Positions 8,101 to 17,023 of a DNA stretch of 64,000 nucleotides are shown here, piece after piece (position 1 is the first letter of the stretch; each line of letters opens with the position of its first letter). Source of the stretch: Xanthomonas sp. DAR 35659 (GTDB lineage: Bacteria; Pseudomonadota; Gammaproteobacteria; Xanthomonadales; Xanthomonadaceae); contig NZ_CP162488.1 of assembly GCF_041242975.1 (NCBI RefSeq), forward strand, positions 3,648,001-3,712,000, read 5' to 3'. Made by a program: the position numbers and the translations under genes. Under the pieces are notes generated by a model that worked only from the letters and a program-made list of their open reading frames with translations, ran no database searches and was not told where the DNA came from.

Positions 8101-8510
8101 TCAAGCCGAGCCGCGAAGCGGCTTCGTCTGGAATGAACTGTCAGGCGGCACCGGGAGCGCCACCACCTGCCGGCTCTCCGTGGGGGATACGCTTGGCGCA
8201 TGATGTCCTTGAACGTGAGGTCATGCAGCTCCTTACGGCAAGAACTCAAATCGGCCTGTCCACCAAGGACCTTGTCAAGGACTGGCTGGTCAGGAATCGG
8301 CTTGGTCGCGAGGCAGCCTTTGGGCGAGAGAACGATCAACTCCGCCAAGGTGAATCGCATCCGGTCTTGGGGAGAGAGTGCTGCCATGACGGCCTCATGA
8401 CTGCGCTGGAACGCCGCATGAGAACTGCCATCGATCCTTGGGGAAGAACCGCAAGAAGCGAGCCCCAGCAGGGTTAGCACGGTGCATCCAAGAAAGCCCC
8501 GTGCGTTCAT
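8101..8510 (-). CDS. Small lipoprotein of unknown function, 3' end probably frameshifted
   Basis: The N terminus (MNARGFLGCTVLTLLGLASC) is a clear lipoprotein signal with the lipid-bearing Cys at residue 20. Residues 40-110 read as a natural protein (ALSPQDRMRFTLAELIVLSPKGC, DKVLGGQADLSSCRKELHDLTFKDIMRQAYPP). In the current frame it then becomes Arg-rich and runs through the terminator into the antisense of the NlpC gene, stopping only at 7968. The switch coincides with a run of five G (8182-8186). With one more base the protein would end at 8101, with one fewer at 8141; I give the former as the gene extent. I do not recognise a family; function unknown. Confidence 0.6.
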
Positions 8511-8522
8511 GTGCTGCCCAAC

Positions 8523-9002
8523 TCAGGCCTGGTAGTGGGAAATGGTGTCCTCGATCCCCTTGCTCAGTTCCATCACCTTCAGCGCGTACTCGGCCATGCG
8601 GTGATCCTCCGGCGCGTCCGGCTGCCACGACGGCACCGGCGTCGGCTTGCCTTCGACCCCGTCCAGGGCCACGAACACGATGATGCAGTGGGTGCACAGG
8701 CGCGACTCCCCGCCCATCGGGTCGCGCGCACGCACGTCGATGGCGAAATGCATGCTGGTGCTGCCGGTATAGACGAGCTTGGCGCCGACGGTGACCATGT
8801 CGCTGATGCGGATCGGCGAGACGAAGCGGATGCCGCCGACCGCCACGGTCACGCTGTAGTGTCCGCTCCAGCCCACCGCGGCGGCGTAGCCGACCTGGTC
8901 GATCCACTTCATCACCACCCCGCCGTGGACCTTGCCGCCGTAGTTGACGTCGATGGGTTCGGCCAGGAAGCGGAAGGTCAGTTCGCGTTGCGTGCCGGGC
9001 AT
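8523..9002 (-). CDS. Acyl-CoA thioesterase, hotdog fold
   Basis: Encodes 159 residues with the hotdog ACOT layout of the YciA type: an Asn-Tyr-Gly-Gly-(x)-His-Gly-Gly segment (VNYGGKVHGGVVMKWIDQVGYAAA) near residues 18-40, the central strand FVSPIRISDMVTVGAKLVYTG, and a C-terminal GIEDTISHYQA. It should hydrolyse acyl-CoA to free acid and CoA in the cytoplasm. The open frame extends upstream to 9119, but family similarity starts at MPGTQRELTFRF, so the ATG at 9002 is taken. It follows 12 bases after the converging minus-strand lipoprotein gene start, in the same direction. Confidence 0.88.
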   Translation of the reverse strand: MPGTQRELTFRFLAEPIDVNYGGKVHGGVVMKWIDQVGYAAAVGWSGHYSVTVAVGGIRFVSPIRISDMVTVGAKLVYTGSTSMHFAIDVRARDPMGGESRLCTHCIIVFVALDGVEGKPTPVPSWQPDAPEDHRMAEYALKVMELSKGIEDTISHYQA

Positions 9003-9171
9003 CGGCTGGACTCCAGGAAGGGGAAGACGGGCAAGTCTGCCACGCGCCGATGCCGCGGTCGCCGGCGCAGAGGGTGCAACGGCGCGCACGCGAACCGACG
9101 GTTCAGCGCAGCGACGCATGCCGCGACGGAAAGGCCAGCCCTGCTACAGCCTCACGTGGATGCGCGCCGTC

Positions 9172-9204
9172 GCCTTTTGCAGCGGCCCCACCGCCGCAAA
9201 AGGC
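9172..9204. terminator. GC-rich hairpin downstream of the methyltransferase gene
   Basis: Arms of 14 bases (GCCTTTTGCAGCGG and its partner, one mismatch) enclose a five-base loop. The arm ends in CTTTT on both strands, so it could terminate the minus-strand methyltransferase transcript that ends just upstream. Confidence 0.5.
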
Positions 9205-9258
9205 CTAGGGCGCGTGACCAATCCCCGAGCATGCCGGGGATTGGTCACGCACCCTAGG
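9204..9258. repeat. Long inverted repeat overlapping the methyltransferase stop codon
   Basis: Arms of 23 bases with one mismatch (starting CCTAGGGCGCGTGACCAATC) surround a nine-base loop. The outer arm contains the TAG stop of the methyltransferase gene. No T run follows. The purpose is unclear: it could be an RNA 3'-end structure or a small palindromic element. Confidence 0.75.
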
Positions 9259-10090
9259 CGGCGCCCAGCCCGGGATTGTCGCGCTTGCGGATGCGCAGCC
9301 ACGGGAAATGCGGCTGCGCCAGGCCCAGCGCGCGGCCGAGGCGGGCACGCAGGCTGCGCGGATCGAACAGCCTGTGCAGCGCGATGCCGTCGAGCGCGGC
9401 ATCGGTGTGCTGGTGGTATTGGCTGGCCAGCTCCGCGCAGCCCAACCCGCTGAAGTAGCGCAGGCTGCGCGCGGCGCTGGCCTGTGCCTGTGCCGCATCG
9501 GCGTAGAACGGACTGTCGATCACGTGCAGTTCGCCGTCGTCCTGCAGCAGGCCGAGCAGGTGCGCGATCAGCGCGCGCGGATCGGCGAAGTACTGGAGGC
9601 AGGCCGGCAGCACGATCGCGTCGAAACGCTGCGCCGGCAGCGGCAGCGTGCGGATGTCGCCGGCCACGAAACTCAGCAAGGGATTGGCCGCGAACAGGCG
9701 CGCGGCCTGCGCCAGCTCGGTGCGGTTGACGTCCACTCCGCAGACCTCGCGCCGCAGGCCCTCGGCCAGCCGCCGCGACAGCCAGCCGTTGCCGCAGCCC
9801 AGTTCCAGCAATGGCCCGCTGCCGCCGCGTGCCCGCAGGTAGCGCAACAGGCGCCGGCACGATTCGGCGCGCACCCGCCACTCGTGACTGCTGGCAAGCT
9901 CCCCGCCGGGGTGCGGCAACGCGCGTACCTGCGCGTCGCTGTAGACGCGGCCTTCCTGCTGCCGCACCGCCAGGTACTGCCGCTCGAACGGATCGGCGGC
10001 CAATGTCTGCTGCACCAACACCCCGTCGACCGGCATCAGCCCGGGCAGTTGCCGCAGTTGCTCGCGCAAGCGCGTCGCGGTCGTGCGCAC
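9254..10090 (-). CDS. Class I SAM-dependent methyltransferase
   Basis: A Rossmann-fold methyltransferase with the SAM-binding motif I LLELGCGNGWLSRRLA, the acidic end of strand two (CGVDVNRTEL), motif DIRTLPLPAQRFDAIVLPACLQYF and a post-motif HVIDSPFY. The ninety residues before the fold and the hundred after it are not typical of a named subfamily, so the substrate is unknown; it resembles stand-alone methyltransferases that act on small molecules. The frame stays open upstream into the symporter gene (to 10180). The GTG at 10090, eight bases after that gene's stop, gives 278 residues and is my best guess; the ATG at MPVDGV is another candidate. Confidence 0.75.
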   Translation of the reverse strand: MRTTATRLREQLRQLPGLMPVDGVLVQQTLAADPFERQYLAVRQQEGRVYSDAQVRALPHPGGELASSHEWRVRAESCRRLLRYLRARGGSGPLLELGCGNGWLSRRLAEGLRREVCGVDVNRTELAQAARLFAANPLLSFVAGDIRTLPLPAQRFDAIVLPACLQYFADPRALIAHLLGLLQDDGELHVIDSPFYADAAQAQASAARSLRYFSGLGCAELASQYHQHTDAALDGIALHRLFDPRSLRARLGRALGLAQPHFPWLRIRKRDNPGLGAA

Positions 10091-10097
10091 CGGCCGA

Positions 10098-11438
10098 TCA
10101 GCGCAGTTGGCCGGAGCCGTCGGCCGGCGGATCTTCCAGGCCGACGTTGCTCGACGCAGCCTCGTACACGCCGCGGTCAAGCAGGCCGGTCTCCTTGGCC
10201 ACCAGCACCGGCACCAGCATCTGCCCGGTCACGTTGGTCATGGTGCGCATCATGTCCAGCACGCGGTCGATCGCGTACAGGTAGCCGATCACCTCCAGCG
10301 GCAGGTTGGCCGCGCTCAGCACCACGGTCGCCATCACCACCGCGGTCCCCGGCACGCCGGCGGTGCCGAAGCTGCCCAGCACCGAGGCGATCAGCACCAC
10401 GAAGTACTGGTTGGCGGTCAGCGGCACGCCGGTGTACTGGGCGATGAACACCGCGCACAGCGCCGGGAAGATCGCGCCGCAGCCGTCCATCTTGATGCTG
10501 GCGCCCAGCGGCACCGCGAACGCGGCGTAGTCCTTGTTGACGCCGAGGTTATGGGTGATCGAGCGCAGCGCCACCGGCATCGCCGCGAAGCTGGACGAGC
10601 TGACGAAGGCCACCTGCATGCCCGGCGCGGCGCCGCGGAAGAACTTCCATGGGTTCAGCCCGTGCGCCAGCAGCAAGCCGCTGTAGACCACCAGGATGTG
10701 GATTGCGCAGGCCAGGTACAGCGCCAGCACGAAGTTGCCGAACGGCAGCAGCTTCTCGAAGCCGTAGCTGCCGACCAGCCCGGCGATCAGGCCGAAGGTG
10801 CCCAGCGGGGTCATCTCCAGCACGAAGCGGGTGACCTGGATCATGATGTCGCTCATCTGCGCGGTGAGCTTGCGCGCCTCGGCCACGCGCTCGCCGAGCT
10901 TGACCATCGCAAAGCCGAGCAGGCCGGCGAAGAAGATCACCGGCAGGATCGAGCCGCGCCCGGCCGCCAGCACGGTCTCGCCGGCGGCATTGGTCTTGGT
11001 GCCGATGCCGGTGAGCGCATAGAACGGATTGGACGGCACCACGTCCAGCAACACCTGGATCGGGCTGGGCACGTCGCGCGGCTTCCAGGCGCTGTCCACG
11101 CTCAGGCCGAAATGGCCGGCGCCCGGCTGCAGCAGCGTGCCCACGCTCAGGCCGACGCCGACCGCCAGCGCGGCGGTGAGGACGAACCACAGGAAGGTGC
11201 GCCCGCCCAGCTTGGCCACCGACTGCTGGCCGTGCAGCGAGGAGATCGCGTTGATCACCGCGAAGAACACCAGCGGCACCGCGATCATCTTGATCAGGGT
11301 CACGTACAGGTCGCCGAGCGGCCCGAACCAGGTCTCCGCCGCCGGCCCCATCGCCCAGCCCGCCAGCGCGCCGAGCGCGAAGCCGGCGACCACGCGCTGC
11401 CAGAACGGAATGCGTAACCAGGCCGTCACCAGTTTCAT
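10098..11438 (-). CDS. Dicarboxylate/amino acid:cation symporter (DAACS family)
   Basis: Encodes 446 residues with eight main hydrophobic helices and two re-entrant loops. The serine-rich tip SSSSFAAMPVALRS and the substrate-site helix KMDGCGAIFPALCAVFIAQ are family hallmarks, as is the GTAGVPGTAVVMATVVL loop. Members import C4-dicarboxylates, glutamate or aspartate with protons or sodium. The classic glutamate/dicarboxylate motif NMDGT reads KMDGC here, so the substrate may differ. Start chosen at MKLVTAWLR (11438); upstream codons encode no recognisable sequence. The methyltransferase gene follows closely downstream. Confidence 0.92.
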   Translation of the reverse strand: MKLVTAWLRIPFWQRVVAGFALGALAGWAMGPAAETWFGPLGDLYVTLIKMIAVPLVFFAVINAISSLHGQQSVAKLGGRTFLWFVLTAALAVGVGLSVGTLLQPGAGHFGLSVDSAWKPRDVPSPIQVLLDVVPSNPFYALTGIGTKTNAAGETVLAAGRGSILPVIFFAGLLGFAMVKLGERVAEARKLTAQMSDIMIQVTRFVLEMTPLGTFGLIAGLVGSYGFEKLLPFGNFVLALYLACAIHILVVYSGLLLAHGLNPWKFFRGAAPGMQVAFVSSSSFAAMPVALRSITHNLGVNKDYAAFAVPLGASIKMDGCGAIFPALCAVFIAQYTGVPLTANQYFVVLIASVLGSFGTAGVPGTAVVMATVVLSAANLPLEVIGYLYAIDRVLDMMRTMTNVTGQMLVPVLVAKETGLLDRGVYEAASSNVGLEDPPADGSGQLR

Positions 11439-11588
11439 CGACGCTGTCCAGAAAGATCGGGGGTTCCGCACGATAGCGCACCCCGGCAGCAGCGACGACG
11501 CCATGGCTGGAAAGGCGCGGTGTCATCGGCGTGCCTTGTCGCAGCCGGCATAATGCCAGGGACTTCGTGCCCAGGGCCCGCTCCTCGT

Positions 11589-13298
11589 ATGCGCCATCTC
11601 GTTCCCGTCTTCGCCGCCGCCTCCACCCTGCTGCTGGCCGCCTGCGCCAGCGCGCCGCGCGCCCCGTCCGCGGCCAGCGTCGCCCCGATCCAGGTGCCGG
11701 CCGTGGCCCATCCCGGCGGCGAGACCCCGGACTGGTGGTACCGCAGCGGCGCCGCCAAGGCGGCCAACAACGGCGCGATGCGCGGCAAGGCCAAGAACGT
11801 GATCCTGTTCCTGGGCGACGGCATGAGCCTGACCACGGTCGCCGCCGCGCGCATCCTCGACGGCCAGCGCAAGGGCGCCTCCGGCGAGGAGAACCAGCTG
11901 TCGTGGGAGGCGTTCCCGGCCACCGCACTGAGCAAGACCTACAACACCGATTCGCAGACCCCGGACTCGGCCGGCACCATGACCTCGATCACCACCGGGG
12001 TGAAGACCCACATGGGCGCGATCGGCGTGTCCGCCGGCAAGCGCGAGGCCTGCGCCGACAGCCTCGGCAAGCGCTTGCTGAGCTGGCTGGAACTGGCCGA
12101 CAGCGCCGGCCTGAACACCGGCATCGTCACCACCACCCGGCTGACCCATGCCACCCCGGCGGCGACCTACGCGCACACCCCCGAACGCAACTGGGAAAGC
12201 GACACCGACCTGCCGGAGAAGGCCGTGGCCGAGGGCTGCCGCGACATCGCCCAGCAGATGGTGAGCGCGCGCTACGGCCGCGGCCCGCAGGTGATGCTGG
12301 CCGGCGGCCGCAGCCAGTTCACCACGGTCGAGCAGCGCGATCCGGAATACGACGACAAGGTCGGCCTGCGCCTGGACGGCCGCGACCTGGTCGGCGAATG
12401 GCGCCAGCGCCACCCGCAGGGCGCCTACGTGTGGAACCGCGGGCAACTGGAGGCGGCGCAGAACGCGCCGGCGCTGCTCGGCCTGTTCGAGCCGGACCAC
12501 ATGCAGTTCGACCACGACCGCGACACCAGCGCGGCCGGCGACCCGAGCCTGGCCGAAATGACCCGCGCCGCGATCGCCAACCTGTCGCGCGGCAAGCAGG
12601 GCTATGTGCTGATGGTCGAAGGCGGCCGCATCGACCACGCCCACCACGCCGGCAACGCCTACCGCGCGCTGGACGAGACCATCGCGCTGTCGCAGGCGGT
12701 GCAGGCGGCGGTGGACGCGACCTCGGCCGAGGACACGTTGATCATCGTCACCGCCGATCATTCGCACACGCTGAACTTCGTCGGCTACCCGCAGCGCGGC
12801 AACCCGATCCTGGGCAAGGTGCGCGGCACCAGCGGCGAAGACGCCAACACCGGCGAGCTGGCGCTGGACGGCAACGGCCAGCCCTACGCCACGCTCAGCT
12901 ACGCCAACGGCCCCGGCTACACCGGCGCCAGCAACCAGCAGCCGGCCGGGATCAAGACCTTCCCGCACGCGCCGAGCAGCTTCGAGCCGGTCAAGGGCCG
13001 CCCGGACCTGACCCATGTCGATACCGAGCAGCCGGACTTCATGCAGGAAGCGCTGGTGCCGACCAAGGCCGAGACCCATGGCGGCGACGACGTCGGCATC
13101 TGGGCGCGCGGCCCGGGCAGCGACGCGTTCCGCGGCAGTCTGGAAGAGAACGTGATCTACCACGTGATCGTGCAGGCCACCCCCGCCCTGCGCGCACGCT
13201 TGTGCCAGGCCGGCACCTGCAATGGCGACGGCGTGCCGGTGCAGGTGCCGACGCCGGACGCGTTCGTGGCCGAGGCGGCGCGCGCCACCGCCAAATGA
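11589..13298 (+). CDS. Alkaline phosphatase (PhoA family), lipoprotein
   Basis: Encodes 569 residues. The N terminus MRHLVPVFAAASTLLLAAC is a lipoprotein signal with Cys19. The alkaline phosphatase core is complete: FLGDGMS with metal ligand Asp77, the phosphorylated Ser127 in DSAGT, zinc ligands in EGGRIDHAHHAGN and TADHSHTL, and a late His in ETHGGDDVG. It hydrolyses phosphate monoesters outside the inner membrane. It is longer than E. coli PhoA (471), with extra segments around residues 430-500, and membrane anchoring replaces free periplasmic secretion. The gene overlaps the next one in an ATGA. The start is set at the lipoprotein signal rather than upstream in-frame codons at 11520. Confidence 0.92.
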   Translation: MRHLVPVFAAASTLLLAACASAPRAPSAASVAPIQVPAVAHPGGETPDWWYRSGAAKAANNGAMRGKAKNVILFLGDGMSLTTVAAARILDGQRKGASGEENQLSWEAFPATALSKTYNTDSQTPDSAGTMTSITTGVKTHMGAIGVSAGKREACADSLGKRLLSWLELADSAGLNTGIVTTTRLTHATPAATYAHTPERNWESDTDLPEKAVAEGCRDIAQQMVSARYGRGPQVMLAGGRSQFTTVEQRDPEYDDKVGLRLDGRDLVGEWRQRHPQGAYVWNRGQLEAAQNAPALLGLFEPDHMQFDHDRDTSAAGDPSLAEMTRAAIANLSRGKQGYVLMVEGGRIDHAHHAGNAYRALDETIALSQAVQAAVDATSAEDTLIIVTADHSHTLNFVGYPQRGNPILGKVRGTSGEDANTGELALDGNGQPYATLSYANGPGYTGASNQQPAGIKTFPHAPSSFEPVKGRPDLTHVDTEQPDFMQEALVPTKAETHGGDDVGIWARGPGSDAFRGSLEENVIYHVIVQATPALRARLCQAGTCNGDGVPVQVPTPDAFVAEAARATAK

Positions 13299-13861
13299 GG
13301 AGGGTGCGGCAGCGACGCACGGTGATGGCGAGGCGGCGGGCCGCGGCGCTGGTCGCGCTGGCGGCGCTCGTGGCGGCGCCGGCGGCTTGGGCGCAGGCCG
13401 ACACCGCATGCCGGATCGCCGATCCGGACTCCGACCGCGCGGTCGTGCCCGGCTGCAGCGTCGGTGCCGACGGCCGTCTGCGGCTGTCGGCACAGACCGC
13501 GCGACGCCTGCGATTCGACGCCGACGGCTTGTCGGTGCTGAGCGTCGGCCAGCAGTTCTACTACGTGCGCGCCGACGGCAGCAGCCTGCCGGTGATCACC
13601 TGGGACAACGGCCCGGACTATTTCACCGAAGGCCTCACCCGCGGCATCTTCCACGGCCGCATCGGCTTCTACGACCGGCAACTGCGCGAGGCGATCGCGC
13701 CGGTCCACGATTTCGCCTGGCCATTCGAGCACGGCGTGGCGCAGGTCTGCGATGGCTGCCGTCGCGGCACCCCCGACGGCGACGGGCACACACCGATGGA
13801 AGGCGGACGCTGGTACTACATCGACCGCGGCAATCGCGAGGTGGCCGCACCGCGGCGCTGA
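13295..13861 (+). CDS. Secreted WG-repeat-like protein of unknown function
   Basis: Encodes 188 residues starting inside the stop of the alkaline phosphatase gene (ATGA). An Arg-rich start, hydrophobic stretch and AWA-Q give a signal peptide of about 33 residues. The body shows WG-repeat-like phrases (GRIGFYDRQLREAIAPVHDFAWPFEHGVAQVCDGC) and a short motif GDGHTPMEGGRWYYIDRGN near the C terminus. There is no catalytic motif I recognise. Translational coupling suggests it works with the phosphatase, but this is inference only. The 3' end is duplicated in degraded form just downstream. Confidence 0.8.
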   Translation: MRRVRQRRTVMARRRAAALVALAALVAAPAAWAQADTACRIADPDSDRAVVPGCSVGADGRLRLSAQTARRLRFDADGLSVLSVGQQFYYVRADGSSLPVITWDNGPDYFTEGLTRGIFHGRIGFYDRQLREAIAPVHDFAWPFEHGVAQVCDGCRRGTPDGDGHTPMEGGRWYYIDRGNREVAAPRR

Positions 13862-14085
13862 TCGCCACGCGGTGCGTGGCATTGCCGACCGGCCTGCCCG
13901 AGCTTGCCGGCCACGCTCACGTGCGCAAGGGCGACGGGCACACGCCAATGGAAAGGCGGAACCTGGGACCGCATCGATCGCGGCAATCACGAAGTGGCAG
14001 CAGCGCAGCGCCGATCGCCGCGCGGTGCGTGGCATTGCGACCGGCCTACCCGCGCTGCGCCGGCCACGCTCTCGCGGTGCGTGGC
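13780..14085 (+). repeat. Degraded tandem duplication of the WG-like gene 3' end
   Basis: Bases from about 13780 (GACGGGCACACACCGATGGA) to 13929 recur from about 13930 to 14085 with substitutions and small indels. The second copy still reads GDGHTPMERR... and a relic of the IDRGNHEV phrase, but is out of frame. Both copies are followed by GCGGTGCGTGGCATTG and GACCGGCCT. The gene proper stops at 13861 inside the first copy. The rest of the gap to tilS (14086-14278) holds no gene I can see. Confidence 0.8.
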
Positions 14086-14278
14086 GGTCCATCGCACAGG
14101 CGGTGCACGACTGCCGTCCGCAGCGTCCCGCCCTACTGTTTTGATCCAGGCATGCGCCGCCATGCCACGCATCGCGTCGCTGGCGGCGAATACCCGGCGC
14201 GTCCCGTCCAGTCCGCTGCGGCACCACCACGCGCACGACACGCTTCGCTGCCGCGTCGACAGCCTCTAAAGTGACGCG

Positions 14279-15835
14279 ATGAGCCGCTGTTCCGATCCCC
14301 CCCCGCCTTGTGCCGTGACCGCCGCCCTGCCCGATCCGGCACCGGCCGCGGTGCTGGTCGGCCTCAGCGGCGGCCTGGATTCCAGCGTGCTGCTGCATGC
14401 GCTGGCGCACCAGCCGCGCTATCGGCACGCCGGGCTGCGCGCGGTGCACGTGCACCACGGCCTGCATGCCGACGCCGATACCTGGGCCGACCAGTGCGCG
14501 ACGGTCTGCGCGGCGCTGGCCATTCCGTTACAGGTGCTGCGCGTGCGGGTACCGCTCGATGCCGGCCACGGCCTGGAGGCGGCGGCGCGGCAAGCGCGGC
14601 GCGCGGCCTTCGCCGAGGCGCTGGCGACCGGCGAATGGCTGGCGCTGGCGCAGCACCGCGACGACCAGGCCGAGACCTTCCTGCTGCGCGCGCTGCGCGC
14701 CTCCGGCGCGGACGGGCTGGCGGCGATGCAGCCGCTGCGCGACTTCGCCCACGGCAAGCTGTGGCGGCCGTTGTTGGCGTTGCCGCGGGGCGAATTGCAG
14801 GCGTACGCGCAGCGGCATGCGCTGCAGTGGATCGAAGATCCCAGCAATGCCGATCCCGGCTTCGACCGCAACTTCCTGCGCCTGCGCGTGCTGCCGCTGC
14901 TGCGTCAGCGCTGGCCGCATGCCGATGCCGCCCTGGCGCGCAGCGCGCAGCTGTGCGGCGAGGCCGCCGCGCTGCTGGAGCAGGACGACCAAGCCGCACT
15001 AGAGGCGCTGCTCGGCCCCCCGGACGCCGCAATGCCGCGGCCACGCGGCGATGCGCGGCCGCACGACGATGCCGCCGCGCTGGCGGATCGGAATGGCCGG
15101 CCCGCATGTGAGGCGCTACGCGACAGCGCCGATGAGCCAACGCAACGGCCGCGCCGCGCGCCGGCGTGCGGCGATGTCGCTGCGCCGCCAGCCCAGGCCG
15201 ACCAAGCCGCGCTCGACGCGCCAGGCGACGACGCGCCACCGCTGCCGCTGCCCCGCCTGCGCGCGCTGCCGGCGCCACGCCGCGCGCGCGTGCTGCGCCG
15301 CTGGGTCGCGCAAGCGGGGCTGCCGCCGTTGCCGGCCGCCGGCCTGGCGGCGATCGAACACAGCCTGCTGCATGCCCGCGCCGACGCGTCCGCGCAGTTC
15401 GCCTGGCATGGCGCGACACTGCGCTGCTGGCGCGATGCGCTGTACGCCGAACGCGATCCACTGCCGCTGCCGAGCGCGTGGCAGGCGCACTGGGACGGAC
15501 GCGCGCCGCTGCCGCTGCCGGACGGCCGCCGCCTGCGGCTGTTCGCCGAGGCGCCGCTGGCATTCGACGCGCCGCTGCTGGTGCGCTGGCGCCAGGGCGG
15601 CGAACGCATCCTGTTGCCGGGCCGCGCGCATTCGCAGGCGCTCAAGCACGTGTTGCAGGAGCGCGCGGTCCCGCCGTGGCGGCGCGCGCGGCTGCCGCTG
15701 CTGTTCGACGCCGAACGCTTGCAGGCCGCCGGCGCGGGCATCGTTGCCGCGCCGCTGCACGCCTGGCTGCAGGCGCGGCGTGCACGCCTGGCGCTGGACG
15801 CGGCTGACACGCCATCGTCACCCGCCTCGCATTGA
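14279..15835 (+). CDS. tilS: tRNA(Ile)-lysidine synthetase
   Basis: Encodes 518 residues. The PP-loop ATP site SGGLDSS is at residues 30-36, followed by [17 protein letters not shown] and [27 protein letters not shown], which define TilS. The enzyme attaches lysine to C34 of tRNA-Ile2 so that it reads AUA. The C-terminal domain ([32 protein letters not shown]) is present. Bacterial TilS usually has about 430-450 residues; here a 70-residue low-complexity Ala/Arg/Asp/Pro stretch sits at about 246-318, between the N-terminal and central domains, and is flanked by direct repeats. It should be a surface loop and the enzyme essential, so the insertion is presumably tolerated. Confidence 0.95.
   Translation: MSRCSDPPPPCAVTAALPDPAPAAVLVGLSGGLDSSVLLHALAHQPRYRHAGLRAVHVHHGLHADADTWADQCATVCAALAIPLQVLRVRVPLDAGHGLEAAARQARRAAFAEALATGEWLALAQHRDDQAETFLLRALRASGADGLAAMQPLRDFAHGKLWRPLLALPRGELQAYAQRHALQWIEDPSNADPGFDRNFLRLRVLPLLRQRWPHADAALARSAQLCGEAAALLEQDDQAALEALLGPPDAAMPRPRGDARPHDDAAALADRNGRPACEALRDSADEPTQRPRRAPACGDVAAPPAQADQAALDAPGDDAPPLPLPRLRALPAPRRARVLRRWVAQAGLPPLPAAGLAAIEHSLLHARADASAQFAWHGATLRCWRDALYAERDPLPLPSAWQAHWDGRAPLPLPDGRRLRLFAEAPLAFDAPLLVRWRQGGERILLPGRAHSQALKHVLQERAVPPWRRARLPLLFDAERLQAAGAGIVAAPLHAWLQARRARLALDAADTPSSPASH
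14987..15220 (+). repeat. In-frame insertion in tilS bounded by direct repeats
   Basis: Two 21-base segments starting GACCAAGCCGC (14987 and 15200) match at 18 positions and lie exactly 213 bases, 71 codons, apart. The DNA between encodes the low-complexity segment absent from usual TilS proteins, suggesting a duplication or insertion event that kept the reading frame. Confidence 0.6.
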
Positions 15836-15866
15836 CCCTGCCGCCGACGCCGCGCACACTTCCGCG

Positions 15867-16130
15867 ATGCCCAAGAAGTCCCTAGACGATGCCTCCCCGG
15901 TCGCCCGCTTCGAGCAATCGCTCGAGGAACTGGAAGTGCTGGTGGAGAAGATGGAAACCGGCGACCTGAGCCTGGAACAGTCGCTGAGCGCCTACGAGCG
16001 CGGCGTCGGCCTGTACCGGCAGTGCCAGCAGGCGCTGGAACAAGCCGAATTGCGCGTGCGCCTACTCAGCGACCCGGAGCAGCCGGACGCCGCCGAACCC
16101 TTCGATCCCGCCCCGCTCCATGGCGGCTGA
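15867..16130 (+). CDS. xseB: Exodeoxyribonuclease VII small subunit
   Basis: A protein of 87 residues with the XseB core [47 protein letters not shown], a pair of long amphipathic helices. It joins XseA (not in this window) to make the nuclease that degrades single-stranded DNA. It overlaps the ispA start by 11 bases, an arrangement common in gammaproteobacteria where xseB-ispA(-dxs) form an operon. Confidence 0.95.
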   Translation: MPKKSLDDASPVARFEQSLEELEVLVEKMETGDLSLEQSLSAYERGVGLYRQCQQALEQAELRVRLLSDPEQPDAAEPFDPAPLHGG

Positions 16131-16998
16131 CGCCGCGTTCGCGCGCTGGCGCCAGCGCGTGGAAACCGGCCTGGACGCGCGCTTGCCTGCCGCCACGGTG
16201 GCGCCGCAGCGGCTGCACGCGGCGATGCGTCACGCCACCCTCGGCGGCGGCAAGCGCATGCGCCCGTTGCTGGTCTACGCCAGTGGCGCGCTGTTCGGGA
16301 TCGACGAGGCGCAACTGGACGCACCGGCCCTGGCGGTGGAACTGATCCACGCCTACTCGCTGGTCCACGACGACCTGCCGGCGATGGACGACGACGCCTT
16401 GCGCCGCGGCCGCCCGACCGTGCACATCGCCTTCAACGAAGCCACCGCGATCCTGGCCGGCGATGCCCTGCAGTCCCTGGCGTTCGGCCTGTTGGCCGAG
16501 GCCGACGCCGCTCCGGTCTTGCGCGTGCGCTGGCTGCAGACCCTGGCCGAGGCCGCCGGCGCCGCCGGCATGTGCGGCGGCCAGGCCCTGGACATCGATG
16601 CCACCGGCAGGGTGCAACCGCTGGCCGACCTGCAACGCATGCATGCCTTGAAGACCGGCGCGCTGATCCGCGCCAGCGTGCGCCTGGGTGCCCTGGCCGG
16701 TGGCGCCGACGCCGCCGCGCTGGCGCAACTGGACGCCTTCGCCACCGCGCTGGGCCTGGCATTTCAGGTGCGCGACGACATCCTCGACGTCGAGGCCAGT
16801 TCCGAACAACTCGGCAAGACCGCCGGCAAGGACGTCGCCCAGGCCAAGTCCACCTATCCGGCGCTGCTCGGCATGGACGGCGCCAAGGCCAAGCTGGCCG
16901 AACTGGCGGCGACGATGCGCGACAGTCTGCACCAGCACGACACGCGCGCCGACGCGCTGGCGGCGCTGGCGCGCCTGGCGGTCGACCGCTCGCACTGA
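16120..16998 (+). CDS. ispA: Farnesyl diphosphate synthase (polyprenyl synthetase)
   Basis: Encodes 292 residues. The substrate-binding [12 protein letters not shown] is at about residues 42-53, the first aspartate-rich motif DDLPAMDDD at 84-92 and the second, RDDILDVE, near residue 222, followed by [19 protein letters not shown]. The two-residue insertion in the first motif marks the bacterial type II enzyme, which condenses isopentenyl diphosphate with dimethylallyl and geranyl diphosphate to give the C15 product for ubiquinone, undecaprenyl phosphate and other isoprenoids. It overlaps xseB. The dxs gene that often follows is absent here; a REP cluster comes instead. Confidence 0.94.
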   Translation: MAADAAFARWRQRVETGLDARLPAATVAPQRLHAAMRHATLGGGKRMRPLLVYASGALFGIDEAQLDAPALAVELIHAYSLVHDDLPAMDDDALRRGRPTVHIAFNEATAILAGDALQSLAFGLLAEADAAPVLRVRWLQTLAEAAGAAGMCGGQALDIDATGRVQPLADLQRMHALKTGALIRASVRLGALAGGADAAALAQLDAFATALGLAFQVRDDILDVEASSEQLGKTAGKDVAQAKSTYPALLGMDGAKAKLAELAATMRDSLHQHDTRADALAALARLAVDRSH

Positions 16999-17023
16999 AG
17001 CGATCAGGCGCGACACCCGCCCC

